Part shown: positions 1 through 6,328 of the stretch, in pieces | Layout of the letters: every line of letters starts with the position of its first letter | How positions within the stretch are numbered: the stretch's first letter is position 1 | Assembly (NCBI GenBank): GCA_041645035.1 | Contig: JBAZQU010000044.1 | Span: forward strand, 1-6,328 | Reading direction: 5' to 3' | DNA from: 2-02-FULL-48-14 sp041645035 | GTDB taxonomy: Bacteria > Patescibacteriota > Gracilibacteria > UBA1369 > 2-02-FULL-48-14 | DNA: 6,328 nucleotides | Translations under genes and position numbers: made by a program | Notes under the pieces: generated by a model | Told to the model about the DNA's origin: nothing | What the model saw: only the letters and a program-made list of their open reading frames with translations | Database searches by the model: none

Positions 1-2
1 AG

Positions 3-1115
3 GCGATTTTTTTCATTCCGATAATGGTGCCGTTTTTTAGCGGACTTGGATTTTCGATGGAAAAAATCTTTATATTGGAGGCCGCATATGCCGCGATGTT
101 GGTTCTATTGGAAATTCCTTCCGGCTATTTTGCTGATTTGTACGGCAGAAAAAGATCTATAATAATCGGTTCTTTGTTTGAATTCTTGGGCATCACTATA
201 TTTGTTTTTTCGGGTTCGTTTGTCGGGTTTTTAATTGGAGAAATAATAATAGGAATCGGTGCCAGTTTTTGTTCCGGAGCGGAAGAAGCCATGGTTTACG
301 AAACACTTTTAGAGAGCGGCGAGGAGGAGCATTACAAGAAAATCCAAGGGGATATATTTTTTTATGCCAGGGTCGCGTCCACGGTTAGCAATGTCGCGGG
401 GGCTTTTCTTGCCGCAGTATTTTTAAGGCTCCCTTTTTACGCAACGTTGGTTCCTTGGGGATTATGGGTACTGATTAATTTTACTTTAATAGAACCGAAG
501 CAATACGAAAAAGAATTTGAGACGTGGAAGCACTTTAAAAGAATCTGCAAGGAAAGTTTTGTCGACAATAAAAAACTCCGTTATTTTCTTATTTACGCGG
601 CGATTCCTCCGGGATTTTTCTTGATGTCATTTTGGCTTTATCAAAATTACATGGGGTTTGCAGGGCTCCCCATTTTTTATTTTGGAATTGTGATTGCCGC
701 CATGAATATTTTTTCCGGACTTGGATCTAAATATGCGAAAGAACTTGAGGAGAAACTGACTCCAAAAGTTTCACTTATTATCATTCCTATAGCCGGCATC
801 CTTGTTTGGGTGATTTTTGCCAGTTTTAAGAGCCTCTGGCTACTGCCCTTGATGTTTATCACGGGTACATTGTGGGGATTTGTTGCCCCCATAATAAACG
901 ATTTTATTCATCGAATAGTGAGCTCCGACAGAAGAGCCACCGTTTTATCCATTCGAAGTTTTTTAACCAGAGGAATATTTTTACTATTAGCTCCTTTTCT
1001 TGGCTGGGTAGCCGACATTTACACTATTCAAAGCGCCTTCCTCGTCGCAGCCATTATTTTATTTGTATTGGCGGCGATTAGTTTGGCGACCTTAAGAGCG
1101 GTGAAAATCCTTTAG
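3..1115 (+). CDS. MFS-family membrane transporter, 5' end outside the window
   Basis: An integral membrane protein of the major facilitator superfamily, probably a proton-driven efflux or uptake carrier in the cytoplasmic membrane; the substrate cannot be read from sequence. The frame is open to the left edge (AIFFIPI precedes the ATG at 24 and reads as part of helix 1), so the ATG at 24 is probably internal and the true start lies upstream. Counting from that Met, the MFS motif A is clear at 34-44 (GYFADLYGRKR), in the loop after helix 2. An acidic SGAEEAMVYETL stretch at 84-95 follows helix 4. A long polar loop at about 157-185 separates the two six-helix halves. NDFIHRIVSSDRRATVLS (292-309) joins helices 10 and 11. 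About twelve hydrophobic segments are present, counting the one at the edge, so little is missing. The gene ends in TAG, overlapping the convergent neighbour's stop by four bases. Nine of its 12 arginine codons are AGA/AGG. The family call is secure; specificity is unknown. Confidence 0.9.
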   Translation, partial: AIFFIPIMVPFFSGLGFSMEKIFILEAAYAAMLVLLEIPSGYFADLYGRKRSIIIGSLFEFLGITIFVFSGSFVGFLIGEIIIGIGASFCSGAEEAMVYETLLESGEEEHYKKIQGDIFFYARVASTVSNVAGAFLAAVFLRLPFYATLVPWGLWVLINFTLIEPKQYEKEFETWKHFKRICKESFVDNKKLRYFLIYAAIPPGFFLMSFWLYQNYMGFAGLPIFYFGIVIAAMNIFSGLGSKYAKELEEKLTPKVSLIIIPIAGILVWVIFASFKSLWLLPLMFITGTLWGFVAPIINDFIHRIVSSDRRATVLSIRSFLTRGIFLLLAPFLGWVADIYTIQSAFLVAAIILFVLAAISLATLRAVKIL

Positions 1116-2695
1116 CTACGAGTAACGGTAGTGACGGAGATATCTTGGAAGCCGTCTTTGTTGTTCTTTAACGAAGGGATAACTATTTCTTTTGTTTTGC
1201 CGTCCTTAAATATCACCTCGTAAGTACCTGCGGGCAATAACTTTGGAATGATTACGCTGACAGGATTTTTAATTCGCCCAAAAGGCCCCTTTAAGGAATC
1301 AAGGAAGGTGTTGAATACTTGAGTCTTTTCGTCCACATTTTTATCATTCGCAAATGCTACAACACGAATATTTCCAACGTTTTCGTATTTGACTCTAACA
1401 AGTCCGTAATTTTCACCCATGTATTCCACCTCTTCTTTTGCTCTCTTCAAAATAAAGTAAGATTTATCTGAAGTACTCCCTACCCCATTGTTCGCGTTTG
1501 CTAACGCTTGCAAGTTACTCAGGGCCAGATCCGCATCACCGAATGTCCTCAATGGAGAGGATGCATCATAAACCGCCCTATCCGAGGTACTCATTTGGAA
1601 GGGACCTACTTCACCTTGTTTTAATGGCTGTTTAAATTTCACCGACTGTTTAAGAGCCTCAATATCTTTTGATGTTCGATCCCTAGTTTCTTTTGTAATC
1701 GCAAGCTCATCTTTGTAGCCGTATTTCCAGGAATCACCGAATTTACTTCGACCGGCTTCAATAGATTGTTCTATGTGACCAACGGCATACTGAGAAACAA
1801 TTAAACCTTTCGCCCGCATCTTTAATTCTTCATTGTCCATAAAACCCTTGCCGATTATGCGTTCTACATCTTCTCGTGACGGCTCACCGATATTAGAAAA
1901 ATCCAGTGGCAGATTGGGATCTTTTTTTCTTGCTTCTGGCCATGTCAGCCAATAAGCCAAGTCTCCGCTGCCGGTACTGATCTTTTTCCCATCAAAATTT
2001 GGATGCCATACTCCATTTTGATCTTGCTCTAAAATGCCAGCCAACTCTTTGGGAAAAAGCTTTTGTGCATCTTCAAGGGACAAATTAAATTGTTTTTTCT
2101 CAACTTTTACCTCTTCTTTCTTTACCTCTGGTTCGGCCTTTGGCCACGGGAACAGGTCAAAAGGACCGGCTGTTTTGATTTCATGCGTAACTTTATTCTC
2201 ATAATGGAGGCTGAATCTTCCGTCGGTCATGGTTATTTGAGTGTGTTCGGGCAAATAGTTGGGGTCCCAATCCGTTTTTTGCATCTGATTAAAGACGTTT
2301 GCGTAAGCCAGATTCCTTAGGGCCGGTATTTCCCTGAACGTGTCCTGAAGTTTTTGGCAATTTTGTTCTATTGCGAAAAGGACACCTTTCTCACGATACT
2401 TTTCTCCTTCAACCAAAAGTCCTTTGCCAAGAAAAAAGTCTTCACGCTTTGCGAGTGGGGATAGAATATTACTAAAAAGATTCTCTCTAACAGTTCTGTA
2501 TTTACCAAGGATTGAGTTATATTCTTGGTTCACTTCGGTAGCAAGATTTACCGCATCAATAGTTGATCTGTTATTCTTCGGATCAAGCCATTTGTGTTGG
2601 CCGGCAATTTTTTTGTCTTCCAAAGGGTCGAGCATCCGTTTGGCTTCTTCATACTGTTTGGCCTTGTCGTTACCTGATGGCACTACCTCTGTCAT
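1112..2695 (-). CDS. Unrecognised soluble protein with charged linker and C-terminal beta-rich segment
   Basis: I do not recognise this protein. The chosen ATG at 2695 gives 527 residues. The same frame is open to an ATG at 2794 (560 residues) and has a GTG at 2731, but starting at 2794 would run 47 bases into the helicase end. None of these starts has a Shine-Dalgarno sequence. From the 2695 Met, residues 1-180 are charged and probably mostly helical. Residues 183-202 form a Pro/Glu/Lys/Val linker (PKAEPEVKKEEVKVEKK). Residues 205-400 are mixed, with a helical, charged stretch around 275-355. The C-terminus looks beta-rich, with VSVIIPKLLPAGTYEVIF near 480-497 resembling strands of a small beta-sandwich. 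There is one cysteine, no signal peptide and no membrane segment, so it is probably cytoplasmic. The reading frame is long and intact, and the amino-acid composition is normal for a real protein. Twelve of 23 arginine codons are AGA/AGG, unlike the upstream helicase. Confidence 0.8.
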   Translation of the reverse strand: MTEVVPSGNDKAKQYEEAKRMLDPLEDKKIAGQHKWLDPKNNRSTIDAVNLATEVNQEYNSILGKYRTVRENLFSNILSPLAKREDFFLGKGLLVEGEKYREKGVLFAIEQNCQKLQDTFREIPALRNLAYANVFNQMQKTDWDPNYLPEHTQITMTDGRFSLHYENKVTHEIKTAGPFDLFPWPKAEPEVKKEEVKVEKKQFNLSLEDAQKLFPKELAGILEQDQNGVWHPNFDGKKISTGSGDLAYWLTWPEARKKDPNLPLDFSNIGEPSREDVERIIGKGFMDNEELKMRAKGLIVSQYAVGHIEQSIEAGRSKFGDSWKYGYKDELAITKETRDRTSKDIEALKQSVKFKQPLKQGEVGPFQMSTSDRAVYDASSPLRTFGDADLALSNLQALANANNGVGSTSDKSYFILKRAKEEVEYMGENYGLVRVKYENVGNIRVVAFANDKNVDEKTQVFNTFLDSLKGPFGRIKNPVSVIIPKLLPAGTYEVIFKDGKTKEIVIPSLKNNKDGFQDISVTTVTRS

Positions 2696-2721
2696 ATTTG
2701 TTTTTACTTTTAAATCTTCTA

Positions 2722-2730
2722 ATTCTACCA
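2722..2730 (-). promoter_or_regulatory. Candidate extended -10 promoter element for the unknown gene
   Basis: On the minus strand the gap between the helicase stop (2748) and the ATG at 2695 contains TGGTAGAAT, which matches the extended -10 pattern TGnTATAAT with one mismatch. Transcription would begin near 2715, leaving a short A-rich leader of about 20 bases without a Shine-Dalgarno sequence. No matching -35 hexamer is present at 17 bases; TAGCAG is poor. Chance occurrence in this AT-rich gap is quite possible. Confidence 0.2.
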
Positions 2731-2747
2731 CATCTGATGCAAAACTG

Positions 2748-5700
2748 CTAGATTTGCTTGCACCATTCGCACTCACCACAAGTCTCGAATTCATCCGGAT
2801 CGAGGAAGCGGAGACTCATAATGTCTTGATAAACGGCTTGAATTTGGGTTTTAAGGTTTTCGGTTTCCTCGGGAGTGACGTGGAAAATTTTACGCACAAA
2901 GGCGCCGGCTTTATTTTTTTGCACGAAATCGATTTCGCCACTAACCATGGTGTAGGGGAATTTTTTGGAGTTGTCGCAGAGTAGTTTGTAGAAAATAATT
3001 TGGCGGCGGTACTCCCCCTGCGGACCAAGGGCTTGGGCTTTGCTGTCCGGATTCCCGGTTTTGTAATCTACCACGTGTACAGTGCGCTCGGCTTCGTCTT
3101 TGAGTTCAATTTTGTCGAGTTTTCCCGTGATGGGGACTCCGTTCACGCTCACACCATGCGGGCGGAAATCATATTCCAAAAGCACGTTGGGATGAAAAGT
3201 GTCACGGTAAGTATCGTAATAATCATTGAGAGCGCGCTGACCGAGTTCCAAACTACCGCGGAAATCTTGCTGAGATAAAATTTCACGCTTAAGGTGTTTT
3301 TCAAACTGCTCGAGGAGCAAGGCTTTTTCTGGAATGGTTCCCGAGCGAATGCCCACCTGCAGGTCTTTGAGCGATTCGTGGATGGCGGTCCCAAATGCGA
3401 GATGTTTATTTTTTGCCTGAGGAACGCGGAGTATATTTTGGTAATAGAAAAGTCGCGGACAACGGAGATAATTGTTGAGATGAGTGACGTTGAGTATGTA
3501 ATTTTGAAGCAGACTTTTGATATAAGCCTTGTGGTCTTCGGAGACAGAGGGTTTTGGCACCAAAAAGATGGTTTGCAAATGCTGCAACGCCTCTTGTTCG
3601 AGATATTGAGTGGAAATGGTTTCTTTGAAAGCGGGGGCGATTTCATTCACAAACATGGAGGGAACCGTGGGGCGACCTTCCGCATTTTGCTTGGGGTAAG
3701 AAAGTGTGACAGATTTTTTCGCACGAGTAAGTGCCACAAAAAAGAGTCGGCGTTCGTCTTCGTTTTTCTCATGCGGGAGCGCGACTTTGAGCAATGTGGG
3801 CGGCACCTGAATTTTTGCTCGATCGGGCGTGTTTCCCCACTGTTTATCCACTGCGTTCATAACAAAAACATGTTCAAATTCTTGCCCCTTGGAACGATGG
3901 GCGGTCATCAAATGTACCGCGTCTTTTTGGGTGACGAGTTCTTGCTCCGGCAGTGCGATGTTGTTTTCTTTGAGCAAATCCACGTAGACCAAAAAGTCTG
4001 CAAGAGTGGTGTCCGTACGAGCTTTATTTAAATGTTTAAGCTCGGCAAAGAGACTATTCAAACGATTGAGTTCTTCGAGCTGATTTTCTTTTTTGAGCAG
4101 ATGGTCGAGATAGCCGCTTTCCTTAATGAGCAGATCGAAAAATTCAATAAGCGGAAGATTGAGACTTTGTTTGTGCCAATAAAGAAACTTGTCGGCAAAT
4201 TCAGCAAAGATTTCAGTTTCTTTCATGGTTTCGATCAAACTTGCGTGTTTGGTGTGTGCGTCATGGCTGAGTTTTGCGAGGGAGAGCGAATCAAAATCGA
4301 AAAAATCGTAATGCAGAATGGTGAAGAGGGAAAACTCATCTTCCAGGTCGGCAAGGGTACGCATGAGCGTGAGGAGCTTTTGAATTTCTTTATCAGAAAG
4401 CAGATCGTGGCCGCCGGACAAATGGAAAGGAATTCCCATACGCAGGAAAAGCCCCACCAGGCCGTCCGCTTCACGATTATTGCGATAAAGAATGGCAATT
4501 TCAGAAGGCTTGGTACCTTCGGCTAAAAGTCGTTGCGTTTCCTTTGCCAGAAAATAATGCTCTGAATCGGCGGTGTCGAGTTCCGCAATGCGAACGGGCA
4601 GTATGGGGTGCGAAGCGTTGGCGTGCAGGGCTTCAAACTTTTCATCCAGAAATTGCGCGAGTGACTGCTCGTTGTGAGTGATGAGCGAGTGAGCCGCATC
4701 CAAAATGTTTTGCTGGCTGCGATAATTTTCACGCAGCGTTACTACTTGGACGCTTTTTTTATAGAGTTGATAAAAGAAAAGCAGGTTCTCCAGCGAGGCG
4801 CCCTGGAAGCGGTAGATGGATTGTTTGTCGTCCCCCACTACAAAAATATTCGGGTTCTCAAAAAATTCCCCCAGCAGGCGGACCACTTCGTTTTGTGCGT
4901 TGTTGGTGTCCTGATATTCGTCCACCAGAATGTATTGAAATTGTTCTTGGTAGTGCGCACGCAGCTCCGGATTTTGTTTCAGTTTTTCCGTCACCAGCGT
5001 GAGCATGTCTTCGAAATCGTAGCGTCCACGGCTATGTAAAAGTTCCTGATAGTTTTCATAAATGCCACAAAGGACAAGTTGTTTGGGCAACTCTTTTTGC
5101 CAATCTTCAAAGGCCTCTTTGAGTGCGGATTTCATAAGCGTTCGCTCTTTTTTGTCGTCGGTGGGGCCGTCCAAATAAGCGGCAAAAGGTGTACCGGCAA
5201 GTACGTTTTTTATTCTTTCAAAATCTTCCGCCTTGAGTTGGTTTGCATGAGTGCCCACAAAATTTTCAATGGTTTTTTTGTGCCGATTTAACAAGGCCTC
5301 CCCTTCCCGCACGGCGGTTTCCAGTTTTTCGGGCGAAATGTTTTCGCGCTTGAGATCTTGAATCACTCTAACGATGTCCTTCAAATAAAAATAGGAGCTC
5401 CCAAAGGGACGAAGTGGCGTATTTTCCGCAAGCCGGTCGAGAAGTTCGTGAAAAAACTGAATGCGTTCCACTTCCGTAAGGGCACTGAGTTCACGGGCAA
5501 ATAAAAACTCCGTCGGATAGTCTTGAATCACCTCATTACAAAAAGAATGGAAGGTATGAATACGTACGCCGTAAGCCGTTTCACCGATGAATTCCAGCAG
5601 ACGTTTACGCATAGCCACGGCACCCGATTCGGTGAACGTGAGGCATAAAATGTTGTAGGGCGCCGCTTGTGTTTTCCGTAAAATCTGCGCAATGCGAAGT

Positions 5701-5819
5701 GCGATCATCTGAGTCTTCCCCGTTCCGGGTCCCGCTAAAACCATCACCGGTCCTTCAGTCTGATCCACCGCTGCTTTCTGCTCTTCATTCAGGCTTTCAT
5801 AGGCTTCTTCAAAGGTCAT
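2748..5819 (-). CDS. UvrD/AdnAB-like superfamily 1 DNA helicase fused to C-terminal RecB/Cas4-type nuclease
   Basis: A cytoplasmic ATP-driven DNA translocase with its own nuclease, expected to process DNA ends in double-strand break repair, as AddAB, AdnAB or RecBCD do. Helicase motifs appear in order: Q motif NEEQKAAV (11-18), Walker A AGPGTGKT (29-36), Ia TFTESGAVAM (61-70), Ib HTFHSF (88-93), II VDEYQDT (299-305), III VVGDDKQSIYRFQGA (327-341), IV LRENYRS (362-368), V TAHRSKGQEFEHVFV (639-653), VI EDERRLFFVALTRAKK (687-702). The nuclease follows: C787 in LRCPRLFYY, H814 in GTAIHE, D902 in GKLDKI, D918 and K920 in VDYKTG, Q940 and Y944 in QIIFY. C1014, C1017 and C1020 end the protein. C787 plus these three would bind a 4Fe-4S cluster. 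All catalytic residues are present, so both activities look intact. At 1023 residues it is close to mycobacterial AdnA/AdnB and shorter than typical AddA. The start is fixed by the ATGA overlap with the Nudix gene. It could work alone or as one subunit; no partner is visible here. Confidence 0.95.
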   Translation of the reverse strand: MTFEEAYESLNEEQKAAVDQTEGPVMVLAGPGTGKTQMIALRIAQILRKTQAAPYNILCLTFTESGAVAMRKRLLEFIGETAYGVRIHTFHSFCNEVIQDYPTEFLFARELSALTEVERIQFFHELLDRLAENTPLRPFGSSYFYLKDIVRVIQDLKRENISPEKLETAVREGEALLNRHKKTIENFVGTHANQLKAEDFERIKNVLAGTPFAAYLDGPTDDKKERTLMKSALKEAFEDWQKELPKQLVLCGIYENYQELLHSRGRYDFEDMLTLVTEKLKQNPELRAHYQEQFQYILVDEYQDTNNAQNEVVRLLGEFFENPNIFVVGDDKQSIYRFQGASLENLLFFYQLYKKSVQVVTLRENYRSQQNILDAAHSLITHNEQSLAQFLDEKFEALHANASHPILPVRIAELDTADSEHYFLAKETQRLLAEGTKPSEIAILYRNNREADGLVGLFLRMGIPFHLSGGHDLLSDKEIQKLLTLMRTLADLEDEFSLFTILHYDFFDFDSLSLAKLSHDAHTKHASLIETMKETEIFAEFADKFLYWHKQSLNLPLIEFFDLLIKESGYLDHLLKKENQLEELNRLNSLFAELKHLNKARTDTTLADFLVYVDLLKENNIALPEQELVTQKDAVHLMTAHRSKGQEFEHVFVMNAVDKQWGNTPDRAKIQVPPTLLKVALPHEKNEDERRLFFVALTRAKKSVTLSYPKQNAEGRPTVPSMFVNEIAPAFKETISTQYLEQEALQHLQTIFLVPKPSVSEDHKAYIKSLLQNYILNVTHLNNYLRCPRLFYYQNILRVPQAKNKHLAFGTAIHESLKDLQVGIRSGTIPEKALLLEQFEKHLKREILSQQDFRGSLELGQRALNDYYDTYRDTFHPNVLLEYDFRPHGVSVNGVPITGKLDKIELKDEAERTVHVVDYKTGNPDSKAQALGPQGEYRRQIIFYKLLCDNSKKFPYTMVSGEIDFVQKNKAGAFVRKIFHVTPEETENLKTQIQAVYQDIMSLRFLDPDEFETCGECEWCKQI
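5816..5819 (-). promoter_or_regulatory. ATGA stop-start overlap joining the Nudix and helicase genes
   Basis: The helicase ATG (5819-5817) and the Nudix TGA (5818-5816) share bases on the minus strand. The preceding Nudix codons (AAACGAACAGCA) contain no Shine-Dalgarno sequence. Helicase translation is therefore likely to depend on ribosomes finishing the Nudix gene, which implies one transcript. Coupling is inferred from the arrangement. Confidence 0.7.
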
Positions 5820-6322
5820 TGCTGTTCGTTTAAGTGTTTATTGGCTTTACGTAAAAGATCACGAGCATTTTCGTACGTGAGGCGTTTCAAAGCTTCCTCG
5901 TACGGGAGCCATTTGAAATTTTTATGCTCAAAGGAGATAGTCACCTCTATCTGTTTGGTTTCGGCCAAAAAATAAACCACCACTTTCTTTACGCGTTCTT
6001 TGATGCCGCGATTAAACTCGTAGTACATAGGCTCGTGGTAGCCGTCGTTGAACGCCACTTCTGTGATTCCGGTTTCCTCCGCGAGTTCTCGAAGCGCCGT
6101 AGAATGCTCATCGGCATCGATTTTTTCCACGTGACCTTTGGGAAAATCCCAATGCCCGCCCGGATAGTGCAGGAGTAAAAATTCCTTCTTTGCTGTGTCG
6201 GTTCTATAAATAATAATTCCGCAGGATTTTTCATGAACATCCCGACGTGGTACTCGGCTTCGCTTGGATGAAGAACCGCCCTTCACATGAGAAGGTTTTT
6301 TGGGAGGATGATTGAAATTCAT
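5816..6322 (-). CDS. Nudix hydrolase, bis(5'-nucleosyl)-tetraphosphatase (Ap4A hydrolase)-like
   Basis: Expected to hydrolyse dinucleoside polyphosphates such as Ap4A, or related nucleotides, in the cytoplasm with a divalent metal. The core begins near residue 33 (SCGIIIYR), followed by EFLLLHYPGGHWDFPKGHVE (47-66). The Nudix helix carries RELAEETGI at 78-86, with catalytic E79, E82 and E83 present. FEHKNFKWLPYEEALKRL (131-148) completes the fold. The order and wording (CGIIIYR, EFLLL, W.FPKGHVE, EH..FKWL..EEA) closely follow the NUDT2-type asymmetrical Ap4A hydrolases, which supports this subfamily over MutT. The segment between G63 and R78 is one residue longer than the consensus GX5EX7RE, and the usual first Glu is D69. 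A basic, Ser-rich tail of about 30 residues precedes the domain. The ATG at 6322 is the first Met; only six bases lie upstream in the window and they are open in frame, so the start could be further out. It overlaps the helicase start by four bases. One of 11 arginine codons is AGA. Exact substrate is inferred from family resemblance. Confidence 0.9.
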   Translation of the reverse strand: MNFNHPPKKPSHVKGGSSSKRSRVPRRDVHEKSCGIIIYRTDTAKKEFLLLHYPGGHWDFPKGHVEKIDADEHSTALRELAEETGITEVAFNDGYHEPMYYEFNRGIKERVKKVVVYFLAETKQIEVTISFEHKNFKWLPYEEALKRLTYENARDLLRKANKHLNEQQ

Positions 6323-6328
6323 AATTGG

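Noticed and set aside
1133..1169. Possible terminator for the transporter: GACGG (1133-1137) pairing with CCGTC (1152-1156), followed by TTTGTTGTTCTTT
   Set aside because: The stem is only five base pairs with a 14-base loop, and the T-run is interrupted. It also lies inside the coding end of the convergent gene, so chance is the simpler explanation.
2063..2320. Plus-strand frame with a hydrophobic N-terminus resembling a signal peptide or membrane helix
   Set aside because: The hydrophobic run is the complement of the Lys/Glu-rich linker of the minus-strand gene; Lys and Glu codons read backwards give Phe and Leu.
2424..2984. Plus-strand open frame of 186 codons across the helicase/unknown-gene junction
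   Set aside because: It is antisense to two well-supported genes, has no Shine-Dalgarno sequence, and its translation shows no recognisable domain.
3294..4526. Long plus-strand open frames (about 245 and 164 codons, adjacent in the same frame) opposite the helicase
   Set aside because: They lie wholly antisense to a gene with intact helicase motifs. Their translations are Phe/Lys/Cys-rich with no domain, and the openness follows from the helicase's codon choice, which rarely places stop complements in that frame.
1112..6322. Reading the three minus-strand genes as a new defence system
   Set aside because: A helicase-nuclease plus a Nudix enzyme fits DNA repair and nucleotide housekeeping. 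No defence-type sensor, toxin, integrase or mobile element is visible, and the third gene differs in codon use.
1..6328. Alternative genetic code (TGA read as Gly or Trp)
   Set aside because: The long helicase frame has no in-frame TGA, and TGA ends the Nudix gene exactly at the helicase start, so the standard bacterial code explains everything.

Overview
The window is gene-dense bacterial DNA with almost no intergenic space. It carries four protein-coding genes. One is on the plus strand at the left, an MFS transporter cut by the window edge. Three are on the minus strand and read right to left: a Nudix (diadenosine tetraphosphate hydrolase-like) protein, a 1023-residue UvrD-type helicase fused to a RecB/Cas4-type nuclease, and a soluble protein of about 530 residues that I do not recognise. 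No RNA genes, insertion sequences, CRISPR arrays or long repeats were seen.

Layout. At 3-1115 (+) the transporter lacks only its extreme N-terminus. Its stop codon overlaps the stop codon of the unknown gene (1112 to about 2695, -), so the two converge with no spacer. The helicase-nuclease (2748-5819, -) lies upstream of the unknown gene. Its own start codon overlaps the stop of the Nudix gene (5816-6322, -) in an ATGA arrangement typical of translational coupling.

How the genes may work together. The Nudix and helicase-nuclease genes look like one transcription unit that pairs clearance of dinucleoside polyphosphates with processing of DNA ends. The unknown gene may be read from the same transcript or from a weak candidate promoter in the 52-base gap after the helicase. 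The transporter is independent. Arginine codons counted by hand divide the window in two near position 2750. The two right-hand genes use CGN almost exclusively (AGA/AGG in 2 of 50 and 1 of 11). The unknown gene and the transporter use AGA/AGG heavily (12 of 23 and 9 of 12). The unknown gene is therefore unlikely to share the evolutionary history of the repair genes.

Organism. Several features would fit a compact, uncultured bacterium such as a member of the Patescibacteria/CPR or a similar lineage: tight packing, no recognisable Shine-Dalgarno sequence before the minus-strand starts whose upstream region is visible, and a single-chain helicase-nuclease. This is inference and not firm. The code looks standard: TGA ends the Nudix gene, and no TGA is needed as a sense codon in 1023 helicase codons. 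That argues against lineages that read TGA as glycine or tryptophan.
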